A stretch of 64,000 nucleotides of DNA from Diospyros lotus (taxonomy: Eukaryota > Streptophyta > Magnoliopsida > Ericales > Ebenaceae). Shown piece after piece: positions 10,101-21,300 of the stretch (position 1 is its first letter; each line of letters starts with the position of its first letter). A program made the position numbers and the translations under genes. The stretch covers positions 2,224,393 to 2,288,392 of the forward strand of contig NC_068352.1 in the NCBI RefSeq assembly GCF_014633365.1, read 5' to 3'. The notes under the pieces are model-generated. The model worked only from the letters and a program-made list of their open reading frames with translations. It had not been told where the DNA came from and did not search any database.

Positions 10101-12886
10101 TGTTTTATAAAAAAACAAAAATTATTTCGTGAAACTAAATAAACACTTAGGTGGCATTACGTACAAAAAAAAAATTTGGTATTATAATATATAATATATA
10201 ATTTTTATTATATATAAACACAACAATGTTACTTTTTTAAGATTTTAATTCATATTCTTTCATGCACGCCAAACACAAGAATTTTATTTTTTTTCTTGAA
10301 TATAATTTTCAAAAAATAATATTTAAAAAAATAAAAATTAAGAATACACCAAATGCCACGTTAAATTGTGGTGATTTCTTTTTCTAAATCCCAGTTATGT
10401 TGCAGCGTAACATTCTCGTTTGTTTCCCCACCCTGACCCTCCTCATTTATTTATCTATATGCAGAGACAATCGATTCCGTTAACGAAGCAAATAGAGTAC
10501 CACTCGATTGTGTACGAGAATCTGGTACAAGAGCTGGGATCCGGGCCTGCGCTGGACCACCTATCGAGGTCCCTCTTCACCGTCGTGATTGGGAGCAACG
10601 ATCTGCTCGGCTACTTCAAATCTGGGTCCGATCTTCCCAAGAAGACCCCGCCACAGCAGTACGTCGATTCCATGGCCCTCACCCTAAAACAAGGCCTAAA
10701 GGTACACCTTGCCTAATATTATCTTTTTGTATTTAACATTAACATGATTTTATAACTTAATCAAAATTATTTTTTTATTTTTAATTCTAATTAAAAGAAT
10801 TTGATAACAACTGTCTTTAAAAACTTGATGGTAAAATACTATTGAAATATGATTCCATATTTATATTCAAATATTCTTTTTTTTTCTCATATTAGAATAG
10901 AAAGGCCGAATAAAAGTTGAATAACACAGTCAAAATTTTTCTTATTTTTGAAATTGTTTATTAATTTTTTTTTAAGTTTTTACCTATTTATCTCCTAATT
11001 TTGAAATCTATTATCATGTTACATTGTCACTATTTTTTTATTAAAATTATACCATAACTGTCGCGTACACTATGAATTTGAAATAATAAGAAATGAATTT
11101 TTGAAAATTAAAATTTTTAGAATAATTCAAAATCAAACTAATTAAAAGTGACATTTTTTTTTGGATGAGTTACTCGAAAAGAAAGTACTTATTCAAATAA
11201 TTTACAATTAGGAAAATAATCATCATTACACTATTTTAATACTATTTTTATATAGAAATATGTAAAAAGAAAAAATCATCATCTTCTATATGGGTAATTC
11301 TAAGGCACTCCAAGGATGTCGATGCTTCTACACCCAAATTGCATCATGCTATTTTATTTTTATATTATTATATTCTTTCGTGTTACACTACACCCTTATT
11401 ATTTGTGCACTGCATCTTTCATTTTAAGCCGACCCTTTTGGGCAATGATACCCAAATGCCGCAATGCCCTCTTCTTATTATTGTGTTGGTTGGATCAGCG
11501 GATGCATGATTTTGGTGCACGCAAGTATGTGATTCTTGGGGTAGGGTCAATAGGGTGTTGCCCCTCACAGAGGAATCAGAACAAGAGTGGAGAGTGCAAT
11601 GAGGAAGCCAATTACTGGTCTTCTAAGTATAACGACGGCCTCAAGTTGATGCTTCAGGCGCTCAAGTCAGAGCTCAAGGACATGGACTACTCCTACGTTG
11701 ACACCTACAATGTCTTTGATAGCTTTGTTCAGAGACCTACCACCTACGGTATATATACATCCTTTACTTATTCCCATGAAAATTATACATACATGGCATT
11801 AATTACTATGAGAGCGACCATTAATGGCGCCACTAATGTCATGTGTCATTTCTAAGAGTTTTACTACAGAGTCAGACGCGCTTATCGAGCGCCTTACAGA
11901 AAGGGGGCAAAAAGATAAAATTAACCCCTCAAACTTTGCAAATTTGCAAAGTATTGCCCTTGCTCTTTGCTCGTTCCCTCCCATGGCCGCACCTCCGCTG
12001 CCTTCTCTTTTTTGCGACGCCTCGTGGCCTCACGGCCGTCACCTCGCTGCCATCGCCGCCTCTTCTCGCCTCCCGACGACAGCGAGGCATCGCGAAAAGG
12101 AGAAGGCAACGGAGGCGCGGCCATGGAAGGGGAGTGAGTACAGTAAGGGCAGGGACAATGCTTTGCAAATTTGCAAAGTTTGAGGGGACAATTTTGTCTT
12201 TTTGCCCCCTTTTTGTAAGGCTCTCAGTAACCCTCTCGGGCTCCCAAGACTTTTCCCATTTTTGGTCATGGATTTGAGTTATAAAAATAATTTTCTTATA
12301 TAAAAGTAAGGATAAGATTGTGGATAGCAATGAAGTAAAATTGTATACCAAAATGACACTTTTGATTCTTAGAAAAGTGAGTATTAGTAGTGACAATAAG
12401 ATTATGAGAAGTCACGAGTTCGAGATATTGAACATTTTTTTAACAAAAGTAAATATGTAAGAGTACATACAAAAATAATCTTTCTAATCCTTGAAAAGCA
12501 GAAGGCCACATGTAATGAAGGAGATGCAGTTTTATAGTGTTAAAACATAAGGTTAAGTCGCTCTACTTTTTGCCTAGATTTGGTTCTTTGGCAACCAACA
12601 TGCATCAGAGTGTGCATAAACATGTACTTGATAATGTGGGGACTTCTATCTTTGTTCTATTTCAGGATTTACTGAAGTGAAAGCTGCATGTTGTGGGTTG
12701 GGAAACCTAAGAGCCGAAGTTCCTTGCATACCAGTCTCCAGCTACTGCTCCAACAGAAGTGACCATGTCTTCTGGGATCTCTACCATCCCACAGAAGCAG
12801 CAGCTCGCTTTTTTATCAACACGGTTTTCAATGGATCGCAGCAGTTTGCAATCCCCATAAATGTTAGGCAGCTAATTGCCGCATAA
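6562..12886 (+). CDS. GDSL esterase/lipase, five exons
   Basis: Exons are 6562-6814, 8894-9027, 10465-10701, 11499-11748 and 12666-12886; all introns are GT-AG and the frame is continuous for 364 residues plus TAA. The start at 6562 is chosen because it opens a hydrophobic signal peptide (about residues 1-25) right before the mature domain; an upstream in-frame ATG would put extra sequence ahead of it. The product is a secreted plant SGNH hydrolase acting on ester or lipid substrates. Block I FGDSLVDVGNNN holds the catalytic Ser; block II GVSFASGGAG and block III VIGSND provide the oxyanion Gly and Asn; near the C terminus SDHVFWDLYHPTEAA supplies the catalytic Asp and His. Length is normal for the family. 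It looks closest to the GDSL subgroup that includes Arabidopsis At5g55050. The substrate cannot be inferred. Intron 4 carries a foldback element. The gene converges with MSH5. Confidence 0.96.
6815..8893 (+). other. GDSL intron 1
   Basis: This is a 2.08-kb GT-AG intron. It contains a C9 run plus a CT microsatellite at 7107-7155 and otherwise AT-rich sequence. A short open frame at 7782-7982 has no recognisable content. No complete mobile element is visible. Confidence 0.85.
7107..7155. repeat. C9 run plus (CT)n microsatellite
   Basis: Nine C residues, one G, then about 19 uninterrupted CT dinucleotides within GDSL intron 1. The tract is likely polymorphic and is polypyrimidine on the sense strand. 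Confidence 0.95.
9028..10464 (+). other. GDSL intron 2
   Basis: This is a 1.44-kb AT-rich GT-AG intron between the exon ending in FNGTDERY and the exon starting RQSIPLTKQ. I see no element termini or coding sequence. Readable frames across the boundary at 9028 are read-through of the donor site. Confidence 0.85.
10702..11498 (+). other. GDSL intron 3
   Basis: This is a 0.8-kb AT-rich GT-AG intron between the exon ending LTLKQGLK and the exon starting RMHDFGARK. The open frame from 11316 begins inside the intron and runs into exon 4, so it is not a separate gene. Confidence 0.85.
11869..12243. mobile_element. Foldback (long inverted-repeat) miniature element in GDSL intron 4
   Basis: Nearly the whole segment is self-complementary. 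Left-arm modules CCTTACAGAAAGGGGGCA, CCCCTCAAACTTTGCAAATT and CCATGGCCGCACCTCCG recur as inverse complements in the right arm, with a short loop near 12050-12070. A possible degenerate 9-bp duplication (AAGAGTTTT / AAGACTTTT) flanks it a few bases outside each end, which would suit a Mutator-like element, but the exact ends are unclear. The arms are GC-rich and keep several overlapping frames open on both strands; these are by-products of the repeat and not genes. Confidence 0.75.
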
Positions 12887-13298
12887 ACTTAGTGGGATAA
12901 ACAACTTTATACATGTAAACGGCCTTATTTCTATATCACAGAGGATAAAACCATAGCTATTTTTTGAGACGATCCAAAGTTCAGTCGAATACATATTCAT
13001 CCAAATAATTCAACCAACAATTTCTCAAATGAATTGGGCATATGGAACTATATTTTTATGCATTTATGTATGTCATCAATCAAGATAACAGATATGCCAA
13101 ATTGCAAAATTCTTTGATCAGATAGAAACTGATTATACTGCTCAAATATTGATGCCAAAAGAAGAACAATTTTCGATCTTAGCAGTTCATTGCGAAAATC
13201 CTAAATGTGGAGGAAATCATGACAAGCTCCAACTTACCTGTACTCATGAATTCATAGATGGGCAAAGATGAGGGCCGCTCTCGTGTTTTCAGGAAAAT
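12887..13298. other. Intergenic space between convergent GDSL and MSH5 genes (3' UTRs)
   Basis: The two stop codons face each other 412 bases apart, so both 3' UTRs and their poly(A) sites must share this interval or overlap. AT-rich stretches on both strands could serve as poly(A) signals. No other gene is visible. Confidence 0.8.
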
Positions 13299-16200
13299 TT
13301 AATGAGGAAAGATATCCTGGAAGAAGAGGTTAAGATCTCCCTTGAGAGCATCAAAGTTTAACATCTTGTCAACTGCATCCTGCATTTGGTTCAAAAAAGA
13401 AAAAAAAAAGTTTTAATATGAAAGAGATTGGAAAACTCAAATTAATAGAGCCTGAAACCCAGCTTCTGAAGACATGGCACCTGGTATTGCTGATCTTGAG
13501 CTGATATCTTCTCGTTGCGGACTCGCTCAATGTGCTTATTTGTTCCGATGGCATCTAACACGAATGCTGCTCTCTTTATAACTTCCTCAGGAACACCTGT
13601 TCAGAGCATCTATTAAACATCTTGCAATAGATGAGGAATACGAGTATTGTTATCGGATTAAACACTAACACAGTAAGCAGAATAGAGAAATACAGTTCTG
13701 ACCTCACTGGGTTTTACAGGGCATTTTTAAGAGTTCCAAGAGGAAAGAAAGAAGGGGGGGGGGGGGGGGGGGGGGGGCATGCACTGAAACACTGAATAAT
13801 ACTGATGTGCCTGCCTGGTTTAATTCTATGCCTTGCAGAAATGACCTCATTTCGTGTGCAAGCAAACTGATATTTCCCCAGAATCTACAGTTCTCTAACA
13901 GACCATGTGGCCATCTCAACAAAACAAAACAGAAGATACAGGACAAAGGTAATACAAATGTTAATGCAATGACCTCAATGTATGTCATGCTTGCACATCA
14001 TTAACAGCAGACACCTCCAAATTGTCATGTACCTAGGGTTTATTCTGGGGTTTTAAGAGATAATTGGAAGGAATTGAGGGAGATAGATCAGAAGAAATGG
14101 GGAAGGAATTCAGGAAGAACAGAGACGGGGAGAGATTAGGGAGAACCGAGAGAAAGAGAGGAAAATTGAGAGAGATAGAAACCAGATTCGTCTGAATAAT
14201 ACTCTTCGACGCCTTGAATTATGCTGGATCAGTCTTATATACTGATCCAAGAAGCAGTGATTTGGCACCAATAGGGCTGCCAAATATTTTAAATCAAGTA
14301 CAACTGAAGGCTGTTGCCTTCTAGGTACAACTGCTGGCTAACCTCTAACAGCCTTCTAGGTACAACTGCTGGCTAACCTCTAAGTACAACCGTGTACATG
14401 CTATTGAAAGGTACAATCAAAACTAACAGCAGGTACATGACACAAATTTGTTGATCTATTTTTTTTTTTTTTTTACTTCAATATTCCTGATGCTTAGTTG
14501 TGATATAAAGAATTATGAGCATGGATTCAATTCTGTAGTTTTAGTCCATCAAGGCCTTCAGTTGACATCAGTTCCTCCACAATATTTATGACAGCTCTCT
14601 GCTACTCATATGCTTCGATCTCCTAATCTAATGTCAATAGACATTGTCATGCTAACTCCTATAACTCTGCTTATGTGATTTATGCTTCAGGCCCAAATGT
14701 TGAGTTTAACAAGCACCTGTTTAGCGATCAAAAAAATAAAGAGTACATGTCACTGTAGAGCAAATCAATATTTTGCATTGCCAATGCAATAGCAAACAAG
14801 TTGAAGAAATACAACAAAAGATGAGAGTATCCTGCCCTGAAATTCTGACCATATTATTTGGAACGTACCGGCAAGTAATGCACAATGTAACCCTGCAAGA
14901 TATGAACTGAACTACGTGAGTCACTTATTTCATATATGGTATCTGCCACAGAACAAAAGATATTTACACACCGTAGCTAAGAAGTGCATGTCCAGGAACA
15001 AGCCTGCATGGAAAAAGGAGACAAGTGGATTCTATCAAACTAATTTCTTGGAATAATCACGGAGTATATCAATTACTGGTGTTAAGACATGCTAAAACTT
15101 GTCTACGAAAATATCCTCATAACCACTAGTATGGCTAACAGAACATTCAACATTTTCATGCCACCATGAAATAATCTCTCAAACTTAAACAGTGGGAAGG
15201 TTCTATAGACAATGCCGACTAATTTGACAAATGACCAATATTAGAAAACTTAAAAGAAACCACCATCTACAGAAGAGTGGGGGCAGGGGGAACGAGAGCT
15301 GAGATCTCTAATCAACAACGCTCCATGAATGCAGCATGTTTATGATAGATTTGCTTGAGAATAATTTAACAGTCAAGAATCACTTACCTGTATAGAAATA
15401 CAATTTCTTCAACATCTGTATTGTCATCTGGTCTTAGCACACTCATGGTGTAATACTTAATTTTTTCAGACTGGATCAATGAATTAAATCAAAATCTCAC
15501 TTTCTTAAAATAGTAATAATTTAAAAGAGCACAAAAGAACTGTGCCTGAAAGTATGCCAGTTCATACCTCCAGTAAGCAACTATCATAAAATATCTCGGT
15601 CAAATGAGTGCAGACCAAAACCTGTAAATTAGTATTGCATATTCCATTACAAGTTTCCCCACAGACAAATGTGGACATGATAATAGAATTTCTAACAGTT
15701 TTGAAGATCTAAAAATAATGACCTCTTGCTCAAGGGTAGCAATATAGATGCTGTATCTTATTTTCTTTTTATTTGATTAATTTATTTCCATGCAACTTAT
15801 GCAGAATGTTGTTGTCAACAATATCAGAAATCTTTATCATACTGCTTATTGAATTATTACCATATCTTTTTTGACCATATAGAACACTGTTACACAAATG
15901 AACTGCAAAATTCACAAATCCCTTTCTTCTTTAAACCAATAATAAAAAAAAAAAACATAAGCAAGACAAAAAAGAAAGGAAGGTTCTTCATTGTTGTTTC
16001 TGTTAGCATTTTGAGCGTTGGCAATTAGTAGACAACAACTCCAAGGAAAGACCAATTTAAATATCTTGGGTCAATCATTCAAAAAGATAGGGCAGATTAA
16101 TGAGGAGGTTACACATAGAATTAGGGCAGGCTGGTTAAAACGGAAAAGTGAATATGGCATTTCATGTGATGGAAAGATTCCACTAAAGCTAAAAGGAAAA

Positions 16201-18372
16201 TTTTATAAGATAGCTATGAGAGTAGCTTTGTCATATGGCACATAATGTTGGGCAGTAAAGAACCAACATGTGCAAAATATGATCTCAGAATACTTATACT
16301 TGGATACTTCTGGGATCATGTAAACCTGATGATCTCCAGAAATTCTTTTTTAACATTTAAGTCATTATTTATGAATTCGAGTTGCTTAGCTAGTCAGAGT
16401 ATCAAACCTTTGGAGGGTCGGAGCAATTGGCAAAATGATTCATAGTTCCACCCAGTAGACCTACACCATCTGAAATCAATATCATGACCTGATTACAATG
16501 GCTTCAAAGTTACATTTACTGCCTGACACATCCTGCGCACATAAGTATATTCAGAAGGCTAACCTTCAGTAAGAGTGCCTTTACCAAATTCATCCAACAA
16601 GCATAAAGATCGAGGAGTTGCATGCCTGCATTAGTTTGGATCATCAATGTTGACAAATAGATTTGAGAAAATTAGAAAATCATTTCCCATACACAATATC
16701 TGTCCATAAAAAATGAAGTAACATAGGCTGAACAGCCAAGAAAAGAATTTACTGGACTTATCACAAAAACCAAATGCCAAGGATGCAAGAAGTAGGTGTT
16801 TTCTGTATGATCACATTTTCCTTTATCTTTTTGCCTTATTACTACTTATAGTCAAGGTTTATGTGAATTCTGTTCAAATTTTAGTATCATTCTCCTCAAT
16901 CAAATTTTGTTACAGAGAGAAGTAATTAACCATGTTCTACTAAGCATATGTCAAACATTAAAATGTCTTAGGATTTGTTCGCAAATTATGCCATAATTAT
17001 TGTTTTGTACATTTGTTTAGTTCGAGACTATTCATAATTAAAAATATATGTCCTTGCAGTTCATAAAATATTTAATTCTGGTTGAATTTACTTCTCAATT
17101 ATTTAATTATAACCTTTATGTTGAGAGATCAATACACCTTAGAAAAATAATTTTCCAATTACTAAACTTGTATAGCATTTATACTAATACCAGTTTTTGT
17201 TTCCAAACAAAAAGTTTATGCTTTTCCAATTCTTTTATCCTTTCCCTCGTGTTTCAGAAATGTCTTAGAAACATTTATGTTTTGGAGATTAAAAAAAAGC
17301 ACATAGAAACTGCATTTTGATCCTTGGAGTACATTGTATTAGTTTTCAGAGGAAATTGTTGGAGTATACCTAAGCATAATTCCTACTTGATGCAGATCAA
17401 TCATAAATGTTGACTGCTCAGCCATCATAAGTTTGCTTCCCATTGCACAGAATATCCTATTATTCAGAAGTCTGTTAAGTACACTTGCTTTCTTGATAAA
17501 ATATTTGAGCCAAGTACAGAGAAATAAACTATCCCCAAAAGATGGAAAGGTAAGTATCAAACCTGTCAGTCAAGCCCACAGTAGCAGCATCTGCTGGCAC
17601 AAAACTTCCAATGTGGGAAAGGAAAACAATTAAAGCTACCTGAAAAAACATCTCACAGAGCATATTTTTAAGTTTGTGATTGAAGTTTATATTAGCATCC
17701 ATACACCAGTGGCAGCTCATAAGTAAAATCATATAGAAGTATTGGTATCTAAATGAACTCAAGATGTCCAAAAAAAGTGATTTGAGACAAGTACAAGATT
17801 TGGTCATGGAAATTTTACAGAACATCATCATGTATTGCCTGATACTACAAAAGCATAGAATGCCTTAGTTAAATGGTAAATAACTACGGGACACCAAAGA
17901 AGTATTATTTATTTAGTTAATTGGGTCAAACATAAGAAGAAATACCAACAAAGCCATCTTATAGCCAATAACCAAAATTTTTGTGACAGGACACAGAGAA
18001 TTCTATTAAATAAGGATTTCCATAGCAAGATTGTACATAGGTACCGACATAACAGAACATAAAACAGTGTAACAATCAAATGTTTGACACACAGAAAATA
18101 ACTTCTCATGTCAACAGATAAAACTATTAATGATGTAACATATAGAATAAATGAACTTAAAAGGATATTTTACATAAGAACTCAAATTAGGGACTAACAT
18201 GAACACCAAAGGCAATATGTAAGCATTTAGACACAACATATATCTACTGACAGATGCATGTAGAGACCTAAAAAGGCATATTCTTCTTATAGAAGAACAT
18301 AACAACTATTTACCTGCTTTATGTAGATACTTTTCCCCGAATAATTGGGACCTGTAATGATGTTAACCCTTC
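13299..18372 (-). CDS. MSH5: MSH5 exon block encoding the C-terminal ATPase and dimerisation part
   Basis: Exons (plus-strand coordinates, 3' to 5'): 13299-13379 (stop), 13481-13596, 14869-14892, 14972-15003, 15388-15470, 15568-15621, 16408-16469, 16564-16625, 17370-17456, 17563-17639, 18314-18372. From the 5' side they encode Walker A (GPNYSGKS, exon 18314-18372), [20 protein letters not shown], the IFCAMGSK and [11 protein letters not shown] exon, the [11 protein letters not shown]alker B exon, [30 protein letters not shown], the [15 protein letters not shown] exon, [19 protein letters not shown], and the C-terminal helices [16 protein letters not shown]. The ATPase is spread over many tiny exons, including a 24-nt and a 32-nt microexon. 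All boundaries are GT-AG. Confidence 0.96.
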
Positions 18373-21300
18373 CTGAAAATACTTGATTTTGTTAGTTTCT
18401 AAAAACATAACCAGCATGGTAGAAAAAGATAGATTTTTCTTGAGTCAAAGACAACCATATAAGGAACAGTCAACCAGAAATACCATCATGATCGATCTTT
18501 GTATCATTTGGGATGAAGGTGTCTACTGTAATTTCCTGCAAGACATGTCTGGATGAAATCGTTATTAGAAAACTATAGGTAGAGAATTTTTTTTTTTTTT
18601 TTTGTTTCCTCTTTTTTCAAAGAAAAAAATTCTATTAGAATATGACACTTCACACGGTCTATAGAGTCTAACCTTCCATTCCGTATCTCAAGCAAGTTCT
18701 CCATACTCAAAATTGGCCTCACGTAATTGTTTTGGCGTGCAACCAGTGCAAGTGATAGAAGGCTGAGGGAGTAGTGAGGAAATATGTGATGTAAAGCAAT
18801 AAAAAATGCAGAAACTTCAAAGAAAAATTACAATGCCAATAAAGCACAACTAACTAAATTACCAATCAAGTTCGGCTGCAAAACTCACAGCCTTGAGAAG
18901 ATGTGCTGCAAATAGAAGAATGCGTGACACCAAGTCTCTAGTAATTGCCCTCTCCATGTCTTCAAAGGAACAAAAGATCATCATCAACATGTTCTTTAAA
19001 ACAGACAGAAAAAAAGGAATCATCAAATCATTACTCTTCCAATTGGTCTACAATAAGGTTATAGAAGATTTTATATTAAGAATTATCGTGGTGCATGTGC
19101 TCAGCAAAGTGGTGCATCGCTTATGGTAAAATGAATGGTAGGGCTTTCTAACCTTCTGTACAACTGCTTAGAGTTTATCAATGTTATCTCAATATATTTA
19201 ATTTTTTATTCAATAAGCACACACATTTATAGAAATTGTCCTTGGGACTAACACATAGCAGGCAAGAAAATTAAACAAACACACCTAAGATTTTGTGATA
19301 CATATCTCCAAGAAGGCTATCCAACTCTCTTGTCTTGGAGGTGCGATAGAAGTATTTTTTGGTGTCACCATCTTCATCTGAGAACTAAATTAAGCACATA
19401 AATTTTAGAGTTGACAAGAAAAAAATTCCCATTTACATAAACTATACGTGCAATTCATGTTATTGGTTGACTTACTACAAATTCAAAATCTTGAAGACTT
19501 GCTAGTGTAGTTTCAGTAAGTTTTTCTCCAAAAATGCACATCAGGTATCCTACAAATGAGCAAACAAAAATCTAATAACAATCAAACATACTGAAGCTTG
19601 CTTGAAGCAACTGATATGGGCACCTTAGCTAATTCCTTGAGAATAATAATGAGAACACAAAAGAGAGGAAAAGATAAAATGTCATAAAAATTTCCTAACA
19701 CAATAAGAATATACAAGTAAACTTTTGATGTTGTGCTTAGGAATAATCAGTAGTCCAAAAAAGGGTGAAAAGCAAAGTACCAGGTCTAGAATTCTGGTTT
19801 GAATTACTTTTGCAATACATATTCATAATTTGACGGCCATTATGTAGAAACTCAAAAATATATTTACATGAGGGCTACAAAAACCCTACGATCCTAGCCC
19901 TTGAATATATTATGATCTTATTTAATCTAGATCTTTCAACCTAATTAAAAGACACATGATTATATGTGTTAAATTGTTAACCATCTCATCTAAATGCTTA
20001 AACTCTTAGATAGAGGGTTAACTTTATCTTTCATATTATTATTTTACTCTCAACATGCCCCCTCATGTGTGGCCACGCTTGACTCTAAAACTGGTCCAAA
20101 CACGTGTAACTAATTAAATATTGGGCTAGAGGTCGAATTTGAAATCAAGACCTTTGCCTACTTTAATACCATGTTAACTTGTTAGCCACCATCTCATCTA
20201 AAAGCTTAAGCTCTTAGATAGAAGGTTAATTGTATCTTTTATATTACAATTTTACTCTCAACAATATGGATTTTAGTTTACCAATCATCTCAAAAGAAGA
20301 AATACTATCCTCATGTTGCTGTTGCAGCAAAGAAGAACAAGAAGAGAAAAATGCCTGTATTTAGTCTGCTCTTGGTTGGAGTCAGTCTGGCAAAGTCTCA
20401 GAATTTTTCCCCATGAATACAATGACTGAAGAAATCTACAATCTCTCTCCATTTTCTCAATTTGGGAAATCACCCCCTGGACCACAAGGCCAACCACCAT
20501 AATACAGACAGCAAATTGGCCACATTTTAACCTAAAATATTGCACATGTAGAACCAGATAGCAATACTACCCAATCCTATATCCTCACCTACTAAGAGCC
20601 TAAAATAAAACTACTTTTTGTGCAATCAAGATCAATAGTATCATATGATTCCAAGATCCAGATCAAGATTTTGATATCTATGCCTAGGAAACTATTTACG
20701 TTTTTAGTTTCACCACACAGTATTAGCATAAATACCAATGTTTCAGTCATACTAGAAAATCCATAATTTCAGACATTCATTAGCATCCACAATGCTGTCA
20801 CTGAGACAATATGCTGCCCTATCTGCTTATCTAGAACACCTACACTTATTTCCTAACAGATTCATCTGTAAGATATCATACAATATTCTTCAATATAATG
20901 CAAAGGATCCAAGTGCTGCACTTGAAGAGTGAATATTTTGTCAGCAATTATTGAATGCCATTTTATTATACATAAAAAGGAAGGTTACAAGAACCAAAGA
21001 AATAAAGTAACAAGAGAAACAAAGCTGGACACTCTGGACCTAGTCAAAATCTGGAAACCTTGATCAATATGTAGATGGAATCATCCATTAAACTTTTGTA
21101 AATTTTTAAAATGGTATTGAAATATAACCAACCTATTTGATGTATATAAACAATGGAAGGAAGAAACTTTTCTCCAGACATACTAGGAAGTCTATCAAGT
21201 TCCAATGACAAAACCTGTAAAGCACTGGTTTCATTAAAACATATGTGGACTCAATTCCATTTTGTGGATCAATTCAGTCTGCAACTACCTCTTCCAGAAA

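Noticed and set aside
11799..12396. Cluster of overlapping frames on both strands, up to 155 codons, Arg-rich
   Set aside because: They are produced by the GC-rich arms of the foldback element; mirrored frames on opposite strands are expected from an inverted repeat.
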